Source: Opitutaceae bacterium (GTDB lineage Bacteria; Verrucomicrobiota; Verrucomicrobiia; Opitutales; Opitutaceae). From it: a DNA stretch of 64,000 bases. Below the pieces are notes generated by a model, which was given only the letters and a program-made list of their open reading frames with translations, was not told the DNA's origin and ran no database searches. Every line of letters starts with the position of its first letter. Position 1 is the first letter of the stretch. A program made the position numbers and the translations under genes. The stretch lies in the NCBI GenBank assembly GCA_016711225.1, contig JADJTK010000017.1, positions 29,629-93,628 of the forward strand. The letters run 5' to 3'. Below are positions 1-8,750 of this stretch, one piece after another.

Positions 1-12
1 TACTCTGACGCC

Positions 13-1407
13 ATGGCCAAGCAACTCCTCGACCAGTTCACGGCCCATGTGCCTGCCGACACGCGGGCGGCGGTCTACCTCGGCACCAAGACCACCCACG
101 AGAAGCGCACCAAGATGCTCTTCGACCAGTTCGCGGATCCCAACCGGCTCCGCCAGCTCGCGGGCGAGATCAAGCAGCACGTGGTGGAGAACCTCGATAC
201 CTACCTGCCGCAGGTCGAGGCAAAGTTGAAGGCCAACGGCGCTCAGGTGCACTGGGCCGCCACCGCCGAGGAAGCCTGCGCCGCCGTGCTCAAGATCATG
301 CAAGACCGCGGCGCCACCAAGATGGTCAAGGCCAAGACCATGGTCAGCGAGGAGATCGAGCTGGCCCACTATCTGGAGAAGCGCGGCATCGAGGCGCTGG
401 AGACTGATCTCGGCGAGTTCATCGTCCAGATCGACAAGGACCATCCCAGCCATCTCGTCCGTCCGATCATCCACAAGAACCGCCGCGAGATCGCGCAGAG
501 TTTCGAGCGCGAAGGCCTCGGCGCCTACAACGACGACCCCGAGACGATCACCCGCCGCGCCCGCCAATTTCTGCGCCACAAGTATCTCGCTGCCGACGTC
601 GGCCTCACCGGAGCCAATTTCGTCTCCGCCGAGAGTGGACGGCTGGTGGTCGTGACCAACGAGGGCAACTCGCGTTTCTCGCTCGCGGCGACCAAGTGCC
701 ACATCGCGCTGGTGGGCATCGAGAAGCTGGTGCCGCGCGACCGCGACCTCGGGCTCTTCCTCAACTTGCTCGCCCGCTCCGCCACCGCGCAACAGCTCAC
801 CGTCTACACCGAGTTCTTCTCCGGCCCAAAACTGCCCTCGCAGCCCGACGGCCCCGAGGAGATGCACGTCATCTTCGTCGACAACAACCGCACCGAGGTC
901 CTCGCCAGCGATTGCCGCGAGATCCTGCGCTGCATCCGTTGCGGTGCCTGCCTCAACGTCTGCCCGGTCTACCGCCAGGCCAGTGGCCACGCGTACCGGA
1001 GCGTCTATCCCGGCCCCGTGGGCGCCGTGCTCTCCCCGCTGCTCGCCGGTGCACATTTCGCCGACAAGGCCGACTTGCCAAAGGCGTCATCGCTTTGTGG
1101 AGCCTGCAACGAGGTCTGTCCGGTCAACATTCCCATTCCCGACCTGCTCCTGCGTCTGCGCGACAAGGGCAAGCGCGAGTACGCCCCGCTCGCCTCCGCC
1201 GGCACGCCGCCGATGGGTGGGTGGTCCGTGATAGCGACCAGCCCCGCCGCGTGGAAGACCGCGCTCTTTGGCGGCAAGATCATGGACTATCTCCCGACCA
1301 AGTTCATCCCCGTGCCGGCGCTGCAGGCATGGCAGGCGAAGCGCACGCTGCCCAAGTGGCGCGGCGGCGAGTTCAGGAAATGGATGAAGAACCGAAGAAA
1401 GCCATGA
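13..1407 (+). CDS. lutB: LutB, iron-sulfur subunit of L-lactate oxidation complex
   Basis: Subunit of the LutABC (YkgEFG) system that oxidises L-lactate to pyruvate in the cytoplasm. The 464-residue product has an N-terminal LUD domain followed by two ferredoxin-type clusters: CIRCGACLNVCP near residue 307 and CGACNEVCP near residue 362, as in the family. Length is normal. The start ATG at 13 follows a possible TGA at 6-8, which would be the end of lutA just outside the window (inference). lutC follows after a 188 bp repeat-bearing gap, so the two may be cotranscribed. Adjacent genes look like an L-fucose/L-galactose pathway that can release L-lactate, giving a metabolic reason for the placement. 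Confidence 0.93.
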   Translation: MAKQLLDQFTAHVPADTRAAVYLGTKTTHEKRTKMLFDQFADPNRLRQLAGEIKQHVVENLDTYLPQVEAKLKANGAQVHWAATAEEACAAVLKIMQDRGATKMVKAKTMVSEEIELAHYLEKRGIEALETDLGEFIVQIDKDHPSHLVRPIIHKNRREIAQSFEREGLGAYNDDPETITRRARQFLRHKYLAADVGLTGANFVSAESGRLVVVTNEGNSRFSLAATKCHIALVGIEKLVPRDRDLGLFLNLLARSATAQQLTVYTEFFSGPKLPSQPDGPEEMHVIFVDNNRTEVLASDCREILRCIRCGACLNVCPVYRQASGHAYRSVYPGPVGAVLSPLLAGAHFADKADLPKASSLCGACNEVCPVNIPIPDLLLRLRDKGKREYAPLASAGTPPMGGWSVIATSPAAWKTALFGGKIMDYLPTKFIPVPALQAWQAKRTLPKWRGGEFRKWMKNRRKP

Positions 1408-1595
1408 GTCCGATAGAAACGGCAAGTCACAGAGAGCACGGAGCTAGGCAGGAGCGCACCGAGAATCGGGAATTGATTCTCCGCCAACATACACAATCAC
1501 ACGTGACCACTGCTCACTCTGCTCCACAAATTTGTCCTCTGTGTTCTCCTACCCCTCTGTGATCTCTGTGACCTGTCTGAACCTTCCCTACTAGG
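1408..1595. repeat. Dispersed inverted-repeat element between lutB and lutC
   Basis: No gene is seen here. The left part carries GTCACAGAGAGCACGGAG (about 1426) and the right part carries CTCTGTGATCTCTGTGAC (1555-1572), roughly complementary, so the segment can fold back on itself. Related ACAGAGnGCACGGAG strings recur near 56.0, 56.6, 57.0 and 58.1 kb, making this a member of a dispersed, MITE-like repeat family. A transcript reading from lutB to lutC would contain this hairpin. Confidence 0.6.
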
Positions 1596-2207
1596 ATGAG
1601 CGACTCCCGCGAACAAATCCTCTCCCGCGTCCGCACTGCCCTGGCACCGCTGAAAGAGCGCGCGCCACTGCCCGACTGGGAGCGTGAGCTCGTCATCCTG
1701 CGCGAGGCCCGCGCCGCCACCGACGCCTGGACGCTCTTCGCCGAGCGGCTCAAGGCCGTGAACGGCACTCCGCTCACCGCCATCTCCGAACTGGTGACCA
1801 TCCTCGATTCCAACGGCTGGCGACACGGCTACTGCGATCCGGTGCTCTGGCCGCAATTGCAAGCCGCATTCCCCGCCAGCTTCACGGTGGAGACCGAGTT
1901 CGACCGCACGCGAGTCGACGACTACACCTTCGGCATCACCGCCGCCAGTGGGGCGATCGCGGAGACGGGCACGTTGATCCTCACCGACTCCGGCACCTCC
2001 CGCCGGCTCGGGGCCCTCGCGCCGTGGGTCCACGTCGCTTTGCTGCGCCGCGACCAAATCTTCCTCGACATCCCCGCCGCGGTCGCCGCGTTGCCACAGG
2101 ACCCGAACGTCATCTGGGTCACCGGTCCGTCGAAGACTGCCGACGTCGAAGGCATCCTCATCGAAGGCGTCCACGGCCCCGGTCGCCAGATCGCGCTGCT
2201 GGTTTAG
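1596..2207 (+). CDS. lutC: LutC, LUD-domain protein of lactate utilisation
   Basis: The 203-residue product is a LUD-domain protein without cysteine clusters, matching LutC/YkgG, the third component of the L-lactate-oxidising LutABC complex. The conserved C-terminal half is visible: an ITAASGAIAETGTLIL segment around residues 112-127, followed by the PWVHVALL segment. Length is normal for LutC (about 200-240). It lies downstream of lutB in the same orientation. A perfect 13 bp hairpin begins 11 bp after its stop and separates it from the convergent transporter gene. Confidence 0.9.
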   Translation: MSDSREQILSRVRTALAPLKERAPLPDWERELVILREARAATDAWTLFAERLKAVNGTPLTAISELVTILDSNGWRHGYCDPVLWPQLQAAFPASFTVETEFDRTRVDDYTFGITAASGAIAETGTLILTDSGTSRRLGALAPWVHVALLRRDQIFLDIPAAVAALPQDPNVIWVTGPSKTADVEGILIEGVHGPGRQIALLV

Positions 2208-2217
2208 CCGCCCGTTA

Positions 2218-2272
2218 TAGGAGCCTGCTTACAGGCGATTCTGTGCGCTGATCACCTGCAAGCAGGCTCCTA
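2218..2272. terminator. Strong bidirectional hairpin between lutC and fucP
   Basis: TAGGAGCCTGCTT at 2218-2230 pairs perfectly with AAGCAGGCTCCTA at 2260-2272. The position between two convergent genes suggests a shared transcription end. There is no clear U tract, so it could equally be a dispersed palindrome; a related GCCTGC...GCAGCCTCC string occurs at 26.63-26.70 kb. Confidence 0.45.
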
Positions 2273-2336
2273 CAGATGAAAATGCCGGGCGCCCTGCGGC
2301 GAGCCCAAATGGAGAATCAAGTGACAGCGGTGCGGC

Positions 2337-3683
2337 TCAGTGGCCCTTGGCCGCGTTGAGCCCGACGACCCCCTCCGACTTGCTCAGCTTGGTCCAGCTG
2401 TAGCCGTAGTAGGCCACCACGCCGAAGCAGAGCAGCGGCACAATGAAGCTGCGGGACATGCCGTAGTTGTCACCGACCGCGCCCATGATTTTTGGGACGA
2501 TCGCGCCACCCATGATCGCCATGACGATGTAGGCGGAGGCCTTCTTGGCCCGCGCCCCCAGACCGTGGATGCCGAGGGCAAAGATGGTCGGAAACATGAT
2601 CGACATAAAGAAATAACTCAGGAATACGCAGGCGACCGAGATCCAGCCGAGCTTGAGGAACACCAGACCGCAGACGATGACATTGAGCAGTGCGTAGAGG
2701 CCGAGGACCTTGTGGGCGGGGAACTTCTTCAGGATAGCCGCACCACTGAAACGGCCGGCGAGGAAGCAGAAGAAGCCGAGGGAGGCCAGGGTGGCCGCGC
2801 CTCCGTCGGTGATGTGCCGGAAGCCGTCTGCCCCGACCGTGGTCACCTGGTTGAGCGCCCACCCATCCCAGGTGCCCGGGATGGCCGGGGCTTGGGAAGT
2901 CATATAGTTGATGAAAAAGCTGAAGATGCCCGACTGCGCGGCCACGTAGAAGAACTGGGCCACCACCGCCATGACGAAGTGGGGATGGGTCCAGATCGAG
3001 CGCGAGGTTCCGGGGGTGGCGTCGTCGAGGTGGTATTCATCCTCGGTCTTGATGTCGGGCATCGGCGCGAAATAGAACACGACCGACAACACCACGACCA
3101 CCGCACCGACCGCCGCATACGGGATCCACAGGGTTTCGGCGCCAGTCTTTTCGCCCGCGGCATTGATGGAGTAAAAGAACTCGCGACCGGCGAGCGGGCC
3201 GAAGATCCAGCCGATGCCATTGCAGGACTGCGCCAGGTTGATGCGCGTGGCCGCATACTGCTTGGGCCCGAGCACCGTGGTGTACGGATTGGCAATCGTC
3301 TCCAGGAAGGTGAGCCCGGCAGCGATGAAGCAAACGCCGAGGAGGAAGGCCCAGAACTGAGCGATCTGCGTGGCCGGGATGAACCAGAATCCACCCACCG
3401 CGACCATGAGCAGTCCCGCGATGATTCCGCCCTTGTAGCCGAGCTTGGTCGCCAGCCAGCCAGCCGGCAGCGCCATCAAAAAATAGCCCAGATAGTGGGC
3501 GAACTGCACCCAAGCCGACTGCGCCAACGTGAGGTGCAGTTCGTCCTGAAAATGCTTATCCATCACGTCGATCATGCCGTTGCAGAACCCCCAAAGGAGG
3601 AAAAGCGAGGAGACGAGAACGAACGTCACAACGACACTCTTGCCGTCGGCGGTGCGAAACATACCGGGTTTGGGATCGGACAT
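2337..3683 (-). CDS. fucP: L-fucose:proton symporter-like MFS transporter (FucP/FHS family)
   Basis: Inner-membrane sugar/H+ symporter of the fucose-galactose-glucose family, 448 residues with about 12 hydrophobic segments. The first helix carries LWGFCNGMIDVMDKHFQ and the fourth LETIANPYTTVLG; these match the segments that hold the functional Asp and Glu in E. coli FucP. I chose ATG 3683 (MSDPKPG) rather than an in-frame ATG at 3719, which would add a non-conserved proline-rich stretch. It is the last gene of a minus-strand run with a lactonase, an isomerase, a dehydrogenase and a mutarotase, so L-fucose or L-galactose is the probable substrate. Confidence 0.88.
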   Translation of the reverse strand: MSDPKPGMFRTADGKSVVVTFVLVSSLFLLWGFCNGMIDVMDKHFQDELHLTLAQSAWVQFAHYLGYFLMALPAGWLATKLGYKGGIIAGLLMVAVGGFWFIPATQIAQFWAFLLGVCFIAAGLTFLETIANPYTTVLGPKQYAATRINLAQSCNGIGWIFGPLAGREFFYSINAAGEKTGAETLWIPYAAVGAVVVVLSVVFYFAPMPDIKTEDEYHLDDATPGTSRSIWTHPHFVMAVVAQFFYVAAQSGIFSFFINYMTSQAPAIPGTWDGWALNQVTTVGADGFRHITDGGAATLASLGFFCFLAGRFSGAAILKKFPAHKVLGLYALLNVIVCGLVFLKLGWISVACVFLSYFFMSIMFPTIFALGIHGLGARAKKASAYIVMAIMGGAIVPKIMGAVGDNYGMSRSFIVPLLCFGVVAYYGYSWTKLSKSEGVVGLNAAKGH

Positions 3684-3725
3684 GGGGCAGGGGTTGGTTA
3701 GGGGTAAGGGTAAGCACACCGCGGC

Positions 3726-4568
3726 TCAGCCGATCCGATACGCGCGGGTGGCGGTATGCTGAAAAATCACCGACTGCGCCTCGGGGGTGAGATGCGCGGT
3801 CAGGTCGCGGGCGGCCGCCAGCCAGCGCAGATAGCCGCTCGCAAGCTTGGCCACCGGCCAGTCGCCGCCGAAGAGCAGGCGCGAGGGGCCGAAGGTGGCG
3901 AGCAGATGCCCGACATAGGGCTGCAGATCGGCGGTGACCCAGCGCTCATGCTCGGCCTCGGTCACCAGGCCCGAGAGCTTGCAATCGATGTTGGGCAGAG
4001 CGGCGAGCGAGGCGATGTGGCCGCGCCACGGATCCAAAAGCCCGGCACGGACGCCAGGCTTGCCCGCGTGGTCGAGGATGAAGCGCACCTGCGGGCAGCG
4101 CCGGACCAGTTCGATCACGGCGGGCAACTGGTGATGCCGGCAGCAGATGTCGAAGCTCAAGTCGAACGCCTCCAGTTGCTGCACACCGGCGAGAAACTCG
4201 GGGCGCAAGCAGTACTCCGGGTCCTTCTCATCCTGGATGAGGTGACGCACCCCCCGCACGAGGGGGCGGGAGGCTAGGCCAGCGAGAACAGCGGTCGTCC
4301 GCGCGCCGGCATCCATCGTGGCCTGGGCAACGATGGCGGCCAGCCGCGGCTCGGCGGCGGCGAGCCGCTCCACCCAGTTCACCTCGTCGGGCTGAGGAGC
4401 GCCGCATTCCACAAAGACGATACGAGACGGCGGTTGGGCAGCGGCCTCCGCGACGAGCTCCTCCGGCGTGTGCCGGCCGGCGATGGCGGGCACCTCCGCG
4501 AGCCACGGGTAGGGCATCACGCCGCTGTCCCAGAAATGGGTGTGGGCGTCGGTGTAGGTGAAGCTCAT
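3726..4568 (-). CDS. Amidohydrolase-family lactonase (L-fuconolactonase-like)
   Basis: A 280-residue TIM-barrel hydrolase of the amidohydrolase-2 family. It begins with the metal-binding DAHTHFWD (HxH near residue 9), has a mid-chain FILDHAGKPG histidine segment, and ends with GGDWPV, which supplies the conserved Asp. Related enzymes open sugar-1,5-lactones such as L-fuconolactone, or 2-pyrone-4,6-dicarboxylate. Its place in a fucose-type operon beside a sugar 1-dehydrogenase favours L-fucono/L-galactono-lactone hydrolysis (inference). The next gene downstream is the transporter; the isomerase stop lies 20 bp upstream. Confidence 0.82.
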   Translation of the reverse strand: MSFTYTDAHTHFWDSGVMPYPWLAEVPAIAGRHTPEELVAEAAAQPPSRIVFVECGAPQPDEVNWVERLAAAEPRLAAIVAQATMDAGARTTAVLAGLASRPLVRGVRHLIQDEKDPEYCLRPEFLAGVQQLEAFDLSFDICCRHHQLPAVIELVRRCPQVRFILDHAGKPGVRAGLLDPWRGHIASLAALPNIDCKLSGLVTEAEHERWVTADLQPYVGHLLATFGPSRLLFGGDWPVAKLASGYLRWLAAARDLTAHLTPEAQSVIFQHTATRAYRIG

Positions 4569-4588
4569 GCAGGCGTGAAGTGTCCAGG

Positions 4589-6214
4589 CTAGAACTTCGT
4601 GCCGTTGGCCTTGGTGCCGCAGAGGGCAACCTCCAGGCCAAGCTCACGCGCGAGGGCGGCCTTGGTGTAGAGCGCCAGATCCGCTTCGCGGGTGGAGTTG
4701 GCGTAGGCCACCTGGATGTGGTTGGCCTTGTGCCGCGCCATCATCTGATCGCGGGTGACGCCATACGTGACGGCATGCATGATCGGCCACTCGGTCGTGG
4801 TTTCCTTCCAACGCCTCACCGTCTCGGCTTGCGGGAGCGCGATGACCTGGGCGCGGCCGAGGTCCATCTTGAGCTTGCCCTTCTCGATGTACACGCGGCT
4901 CCAGACGATCTCGCCGGGCTTGGCGATGCCGCGCAAGGTGCCGCCACCGAGCCGAAAATACATCGAGGGCTGGCGGAGCGAGTCGGAGCCGGCCCAGCCA
5001 TCGATATGGTGGTCGGCGGGCGCACTGCCGGAGATGAGGAAAACCCAGACGTAGTCCTGGGTTGTGCCGCTCTTGTCCCAATCGCCCCAGCGCAGATCGT
5101 GCAACGTGTTGGCCACGGGCTGGCCGAGCGCCTTGTGCACCCGGTTGGTGAGGATGCCGTCGAGGCCGGAGCACTCGTCCACCTCGTTGAAGTGCGGGAT
5201 GGGCTCGCCGGCGCGGATGATCGAGCCGTCGGCGCGTTTGACCGGCGGACGCTCGGTGGAGTTGAGCGTACCCTCGACGAGGTCGGAGGCGGGCAAGAGA
5301 TCCTTCAGTCCCTGTTGGTACTGGATACCGATGCTCTCGCAGCCGAACTCGTCAGCAATGCGCACGGCGGCGATGTAGGTTTTGCACTGCCAGAGCACCT
5401 GCGCCTCGGTGAGCTCGGTGGCCTCGTCGGTGCCGAAGTGGAACTTCAGCCCCTTGGCCTTGTACCAGGCGAGAGTCGCGCGCGCCTCGGCTTCACTCAC
5501 CTGGGTGGCGCCATAGTAGAGCGCGGATTGGGAAAGCCGCTCCTTGTAGACACCGGTGGGGAAAAGCAACTCGTCGGGGATGATGGCGTTGTACATGCCC
5601 ATGCATCCCTCGTCGAAGACGCCGAGGATGGATTTACGGCGGCGCAGGTCGGCGGCGATCTTTTTCGCGGTAACCGCAGCCTTGGCGGGCACGAGGCACC
5701 GGGCGAGCGGGCGCACATGGGCGGTCTCGTGTTTGGCGACACCGGTCTTCAACCACGCGGTGAGGCGAGAGAGGAAATAGTCATCAGTGAACTCCTCGCT
5801 CCAGAGCGTGGAATAGGGCACACCGGCCTTCGTCATCGAGCCGTTGAGGTTGAGCATGCCGACCAGGCCGGGCCAGGTGCCGGACCAGTTGGCGACGGTG
5901 AGAATCGGGGCCTGATGCGAGATGAGTCCGGGCAACAGGTGATGCGAATACTGCCAGACGGACTCGGCGACGATGAGCGGTGTCTTCGGGTCGATCTCCG
6001 CGAAAACGGCCATCCCCTCCTTCTGGGAACAGATGAAGCCGTGCTTCTGGTCCGCTTTGTAGGGGTGGGCACGGACCAGACGGTAGCCGGCGGCGGCGAC
6101 CGCTTTGGTCAGCTGCTCTTCCATGGCTGCCTGGGCGGGCCAGCACTTCTGGTTGGCGGCGAGACGCAGGTCACCGTTGGCAACGAGGAGGACGGTTCTA
6201 GAAGGCTTTTTCAT
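4589..6214 (-). CDS. fucI: L-fucose isomerase-family protein
   Basis: A 541-residue protein resembling bacterial L-fucose/L-arabinose isomerases, which interconvert L-fucose and L-fuculose using a Mn2+ site. Visible features are an N-terminal Rossmann-like part (MKKPSRTVLLVANGDLRLA), DEGCMGMYNAIIPDELL near residue 205, and a C-terminal domain with DHHIDGW and TYGVTRDQMMARHK. ATG 6214 is preferred over an in-frame ATG at 6250 because it starts the conserved strand. E. coli FucI is about 591 residues, so this is the shorter type. No fuculose kinase or aldolase lies in the window, so whether it isomerises or serves a side role beside the oxidative route is open. Confidence 0.75.
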   Translation of the reverse strand: MKKPSRTVLLVANGDLRLAANQKCWPAQAAMEEQLTKAVAAAGYRLVRAHPYKADQKHGFICSQKEGMAVFAEIDPKTPLIVAESVWQYSHHLLPGLISHQAPILTVANWSGTWPGLVGMLNLNGSMTKAGVPYSTLWSEEFTDDYFLSRLTAWLKTGVAKHETAHVRPLARCLVPAKAAVTAKKIAADLRRRKSILGVFDEGCMGMYNAIIPDELLFPTGVYKERLSQSALYYGATQVSEAEARATLAWYKAKGLKFHFGTDEATELTEAQVLWQCKTYIAAVRIADEFGCESIGIQYQQGLKDLLPASDLVEGTLNSTERPPVKRADGSIIRAGEPIPHFNEVDECSGLDGILTNRVHKALGQPVANTLHDLRWGDWDKSGTTQDYVWVFLISGSAPADHHIDGWAGSDSLRQPSMYFRLGGGTLRGIAKPGEIVWSRVYIEKGKLKMDLGRAQVIALPQAETVRRWKETTTEWPIMHAVTYGVTRDQMMARHKANHIQVAYANSTREADLALYTKAALARELGLEVALCGTKANGTKF

Positions 6215-6310
6215 GAGAGTGGTTGGGATGTCTTTCGAATGGCAGAGCAAGTTGGGTTCGGGTGCGGGACCGGACCTCGTGTCCGTACCACGCGGGTCGA
6301 TGCGGAGACC

Positions 6311-7264
6311 TCAGGCCACAATCGGGTCGCGGTTCTCGGGACGGCCGCGGGTGTAGTTGTGGCCTTGGATGGGACGAAGCAGCGCGAGCACCTCGCCGAT
6401 AAGCTCGAAGTCGGGGGCCTCCTCGGCCCAGGCGACGTTCTTGCGGATATTCTCGGGGTTGGCGGTGCCAATCAGCGTGGTGGCGATCTGCGGATGCGCC
6501 ACGCAGTACTGCACCGCCAGCTTCACGATATCGACTCCCTTGGCCTCGCAAAACTCAACCGCCCGGCGGCAGCCCTGGATGATCGCCGGCGAGGCGGGGT
6601 GCCAGGAGGGCGCGCCGCGCGAGGTCAGCAGCCCCATGCCGGTGGGCGAGGCGTTGATCACACCGATGCCGCGCCCGTGGCAGAGGGGCAGAATGCCACT
6701 AAGCGCGCTGTCGTTGAGGGTATAGCGGCAGAACGAAAGGATCGCCTCGACCACGCCAGGGGCGGTGCGCTCGATCACAGCGGGAAAGATCTTCAACGGG
6801 AGGCCGGTGATCCCAATATGGCCGATACGGCCCTGCTGCCGCACGCGCACGAGTGCGGGCAGCGTCTCGTTGACGATCTGGCCCAGGTCGGCGAATTCGA
6901 TGTCGTGGCAGTGCAGCAGGTCGATGTACTCGACCCCGAGCCGGGCGCAGCTCTCGTCGAGGCTGCGGGTGACACGCTCGGCGGAGAAGTCAAAGACCCC
7001 GTCATCGTATTGGCCGACCTTGGTGGCGAGCAGGTAGCGGTCGCGCCGCACGCCCTGGAGCGCGCGCCCAAGCACGGACTCGGCGCGCGTCTTGCCGTAG
7101 TACGGGGAGACGTCGATGAAGTTGAGGCCGAGGTCGAGCGCAGTATGAACCGTTCGGATGCTCTCGGCATCGTCGGTAGCGCGGAAGGCGCCCCCCAGCG
7201 AGGAGCCGCCGAGACTGAGGACGGAGACGTTGAGGCCGGTGCGGCCGAGCGGGCGGAAGTTCAT
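6311..7264 (-). CDS. Aldo/keto reductase, L-galactose/L-fucose 1-dehydrogenase type
   Basis: A 317-residue aldo/keto reductase that should oxidise a sugar at C1 to its lactone with NAD(P)+. The catalytic set is visible: Asp and Tyr in DVSPYYGKTRAESVLG, Lys in ATKVGQY, His in LLHCHDIEF. The run FDFSAERVTRSLDES, the segment GHIGITGLPL and ASPTGMGLLT closely follow plant L-galactose dehydrogenase and bacterial L-fucose dehydrogenases. L-fucose is 6-deoxy-L-galactose, so both sugars are plausible. The mutarotase gene upstream would supply the correct anomer and the amidohydrolase downstream would open the lactone. Confidence 0.87.
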   Translation of the reverse strand: MNFRPLGRTGLNVSVLSLGGSSLGGAFRATDDAESIRTVHTALDLGLNFIDVSPYYGKTRAESVLGRALQGVRRDRYLLATKVGQYDDGVFDFSAERVTRSLDESCARLGVEYIDLLHCHDIEFADLGQIVNETLPALVRVRQQGRIGHIGITGLPLKIFPAVIERTAPGVVEAILSFCRYTLNDSALSGILPLCHGRGIGVINASPTGMGLLTSRGAPSWHPASPAIIQGCRRAVEFCEAKGVDIVKLAVQYCVAHPQIATTLIGTANPENIRKNVAWAEEAPDFELIGEVLALLRPIQGHNYTRGRPENRDPIVA

Positions 7265-7318
7265 GAGGCAATTCGGGACATTCGGTTCGACTGTACGGCC
7301 GGAAGGCGGAGGCCGGGT

Positions 7319-7666
7319 TCAATCGAGGTGGAAGACTTCCTCCATCTGCGCCCACCATTCGCCGGGAGCGCGGGTGGGGAGCGGGTCCTGCATCGGCTCC
7401 ATCAGCGCCCACCAGCGCTGGGTGGCGGGATCGGCCGCCATGCGCTTCATGTCGGCGGCATAATCGTCGCCATAATACTCGAAGTAGCCGTAGAGGACCT
7501 GGTCCTTGTGGTAGATGGAGTAATTCCGGATATGGCAGCGCGCGATGGTGGCGAGCACCTCGGGCCAGACGGCCGCGTGTTGGCGTTTGTACTCTTCGAA
7601 GTGCTCGGGCCGGACACGGATGACCGAGCCAAAGCGGACGGGCTTTTTCGCTGGGATGGGGTTCAT
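7319..7666 (-). CDS. RhaM-type sugar mutarotase (L-rhamnose/L-fucose mutarotase)
   Basis: A 115-residue protein of the L-rhamnose mutarotase family (DUF718 fold), which interconverts alpha and beta anomers of 6-deoxy sugars. Family hallmarks are RVRPEHFEEYKRQHAAVWPEV at the N-terminus, NYSIYHKDQVLYGYFEY in the middle and RWWALMEPMQDP towards the end. I start it at ATG 7666 (MNPIPAKK); an open frame continues upstream but is not conserved and would overlap the divergent regulator. It is the first gene of the minus-strand sugar operon and suggests the substrate is a 6-deoxy-hexose such as L-fucose. Confidence 0.86.
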   Translation of the reverse strand: MNPIPAKKPVRFGSVIRVRPEHFEEYKRQHAAVWPEVLATIARCHIRNYSIYHKDQVLYGYFEYYGDDYAADMKRMAADPATQRWWALMEPMQDPLPTRAPGEWWAQMEEVFHLD

Positions 7667-7747
7667 GCGGACATGGGACTCGGAGTCTAGGGGTGCCGAG
7701 GTTGCACCGAGGATGACAATTCGAGGCAAGCCTGCCACCCCGCTCCG
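7667..7747. promoter_or_regulatory. Divergent control region between sugar operon and AraC regulator
   Basis: This 81 bp gap must hold the promoters of both the minus-strand sugar operon and the plus-strand araC-type gene. Three CGAGG strings lie at 7697, 7708 and 7722, the first two 11 bp apart, which could be AraC-type half-sites on one helix face. No convincing -35/-10 pair could be assigned by eye. Confidence 0.35.
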
Positions 7748-8698
7748 ATGGAGATAGATGGCATTAGGATGGATATTCTTGCCATCGGTACCCGTCCGCG
7801 GTCGCATCACGACATGCCCGCCCCCGCCGCCTTCGACCGCAGCACCGCCGTGCTGTCGCAGCAGGTATCGGGCTCTCGGTACTTCTTTCTCGGCTTGGGC
7901 GAGACGAGCCGCGCCGGGGTAGTTCCGACCTACGGCGGCTTCGAGCAGTGCGACCCCGACTACCTCGTGCAACGCGACCAGATCGAGTTCACGACCTTGG
8001 AGCTGGTGGTGGCCGGCGAGGGAACGGTGCGCTTGAACGGGGTGTCGTCACCCCTGCGCGCCGGCACCGTGTTCCACTACGACCGCCGCACCCTTCTGGA
8101 AATCCGGACCGATCCCCTCCGGCCGATGGCCAAGTATTTTCTCTGCCTGACGGGGGCTCGGGCGGCGCGGCGGGTGCTGGAGGCGGGTATCCAACCGAGT
8201 ACCGTGACGCAGGTGGCGATGTTCCCCGAGGTGCAGATGATCCTCGAGGATATCATCCGCGAAGGGCGCCACCACCGAGCCACCGCAGCGCGTATCTGCA
8301 GCGCCCTGGTGGAAGTGCTGCTGCTCAAGATCGAGGAACTGGCGGGACTGGCGGGGCGCAAAGACCAGGGCGGTGAGGAAACCTTTCTGCGCAGCAAGGG
8401 AGTGATCGATGCGCAGGCGGCGCAGTTGGGAACATTGGGGGCGATCACCAAGGCTGTCGGCGTGGAGGCCTCGCATCTCTCGCGATTGTTCCGGCGCTAC
8501 CAAGGCCGCAGCCCCTACCAGTACCTGCTCCACCGGAAGATGACACTCGCGGCGGAACTGCTCCTCGACCCCCACGCGCTCGTAAAGGAGGCAGCCAATT
8601 CGGTGGGGTTTGCCGACGCGTATCATTTCTCACGCTGTTTCAAGAAGGTCCACCAGGTGGCGCCGCGGGAGTTCCAACGCTCGCTCAAACAGGTGTGA
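7748..8698 (+). CDS. AraC-family transcriptional regulator
   Basis: A 316-residue regulator: an N-terminal cupin-like sensing domain (residues about 50-150, with LELVVAGEGTVRLNG and GTVFHYD) followed by two helix-turn-helix motifs at about 215-310 (TKAVGVEASHLSRLFRRYQG and KEAANSVGFADAYHFSRCFK). It is transcribed divergently from the fucose-type operon, the classic arrangement for its activator, and is followed after 52 bp by a sugar dehydrogenase gene. Alternative starts are ATG 7769 and ATG 7814 (MPAPAAF); none has a Shine-Dalgarno sequence, so the start is uncertain. Confidence 0.88.
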   Translation: MEIDGIRMDILAIGTRPRSHHDMPAPAAFDRSTAVLSQQVSGSRYFFLGLGETSRAGVVPTYGGFEQCDPDYLVQRDQIEFTTLELVVAGEGTVRLNGVSSPLRAGTVFHYDRRTLLEIRTDPLRPMAKYFLCLTGARAARRVLEAGIQPSTVTQVAMFPEVQMILEDIIREGRHHRATAARICSALVEVLLLKIEELAGLAGRKDQGGEETFLRSKGVIDAQAAQLGTLGAITKAVGVEASHLSRLFRRYQGRSPYQYLLHRKMTLAAELLLDPHALVKEAANSVGFADAYHFSRCFKKVHQVAPREFQRSLKQV

Positions 8699-8750
8699 TC
8701 CCTCGGGCTCGTACCAGCCTGCCCCTCCTCCCTCCACTCCCTCTCCTCCC

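Noticed and set aside
2340..3701. A 453-codon plus-strand frame opposite fucP
   Set aside because: Composition is Glu/Asp/Arg/His-rich without motifs, and the minus strand encodes a clear 12-helix transporter.
4580..7690. An open frame of 1036 codons on the plus strand opposite the sugar operon
   Set aside because: It is antisense to four well-supported genes, has no recognisable domains, and long antisense frames are expected in GC-rich DNA.
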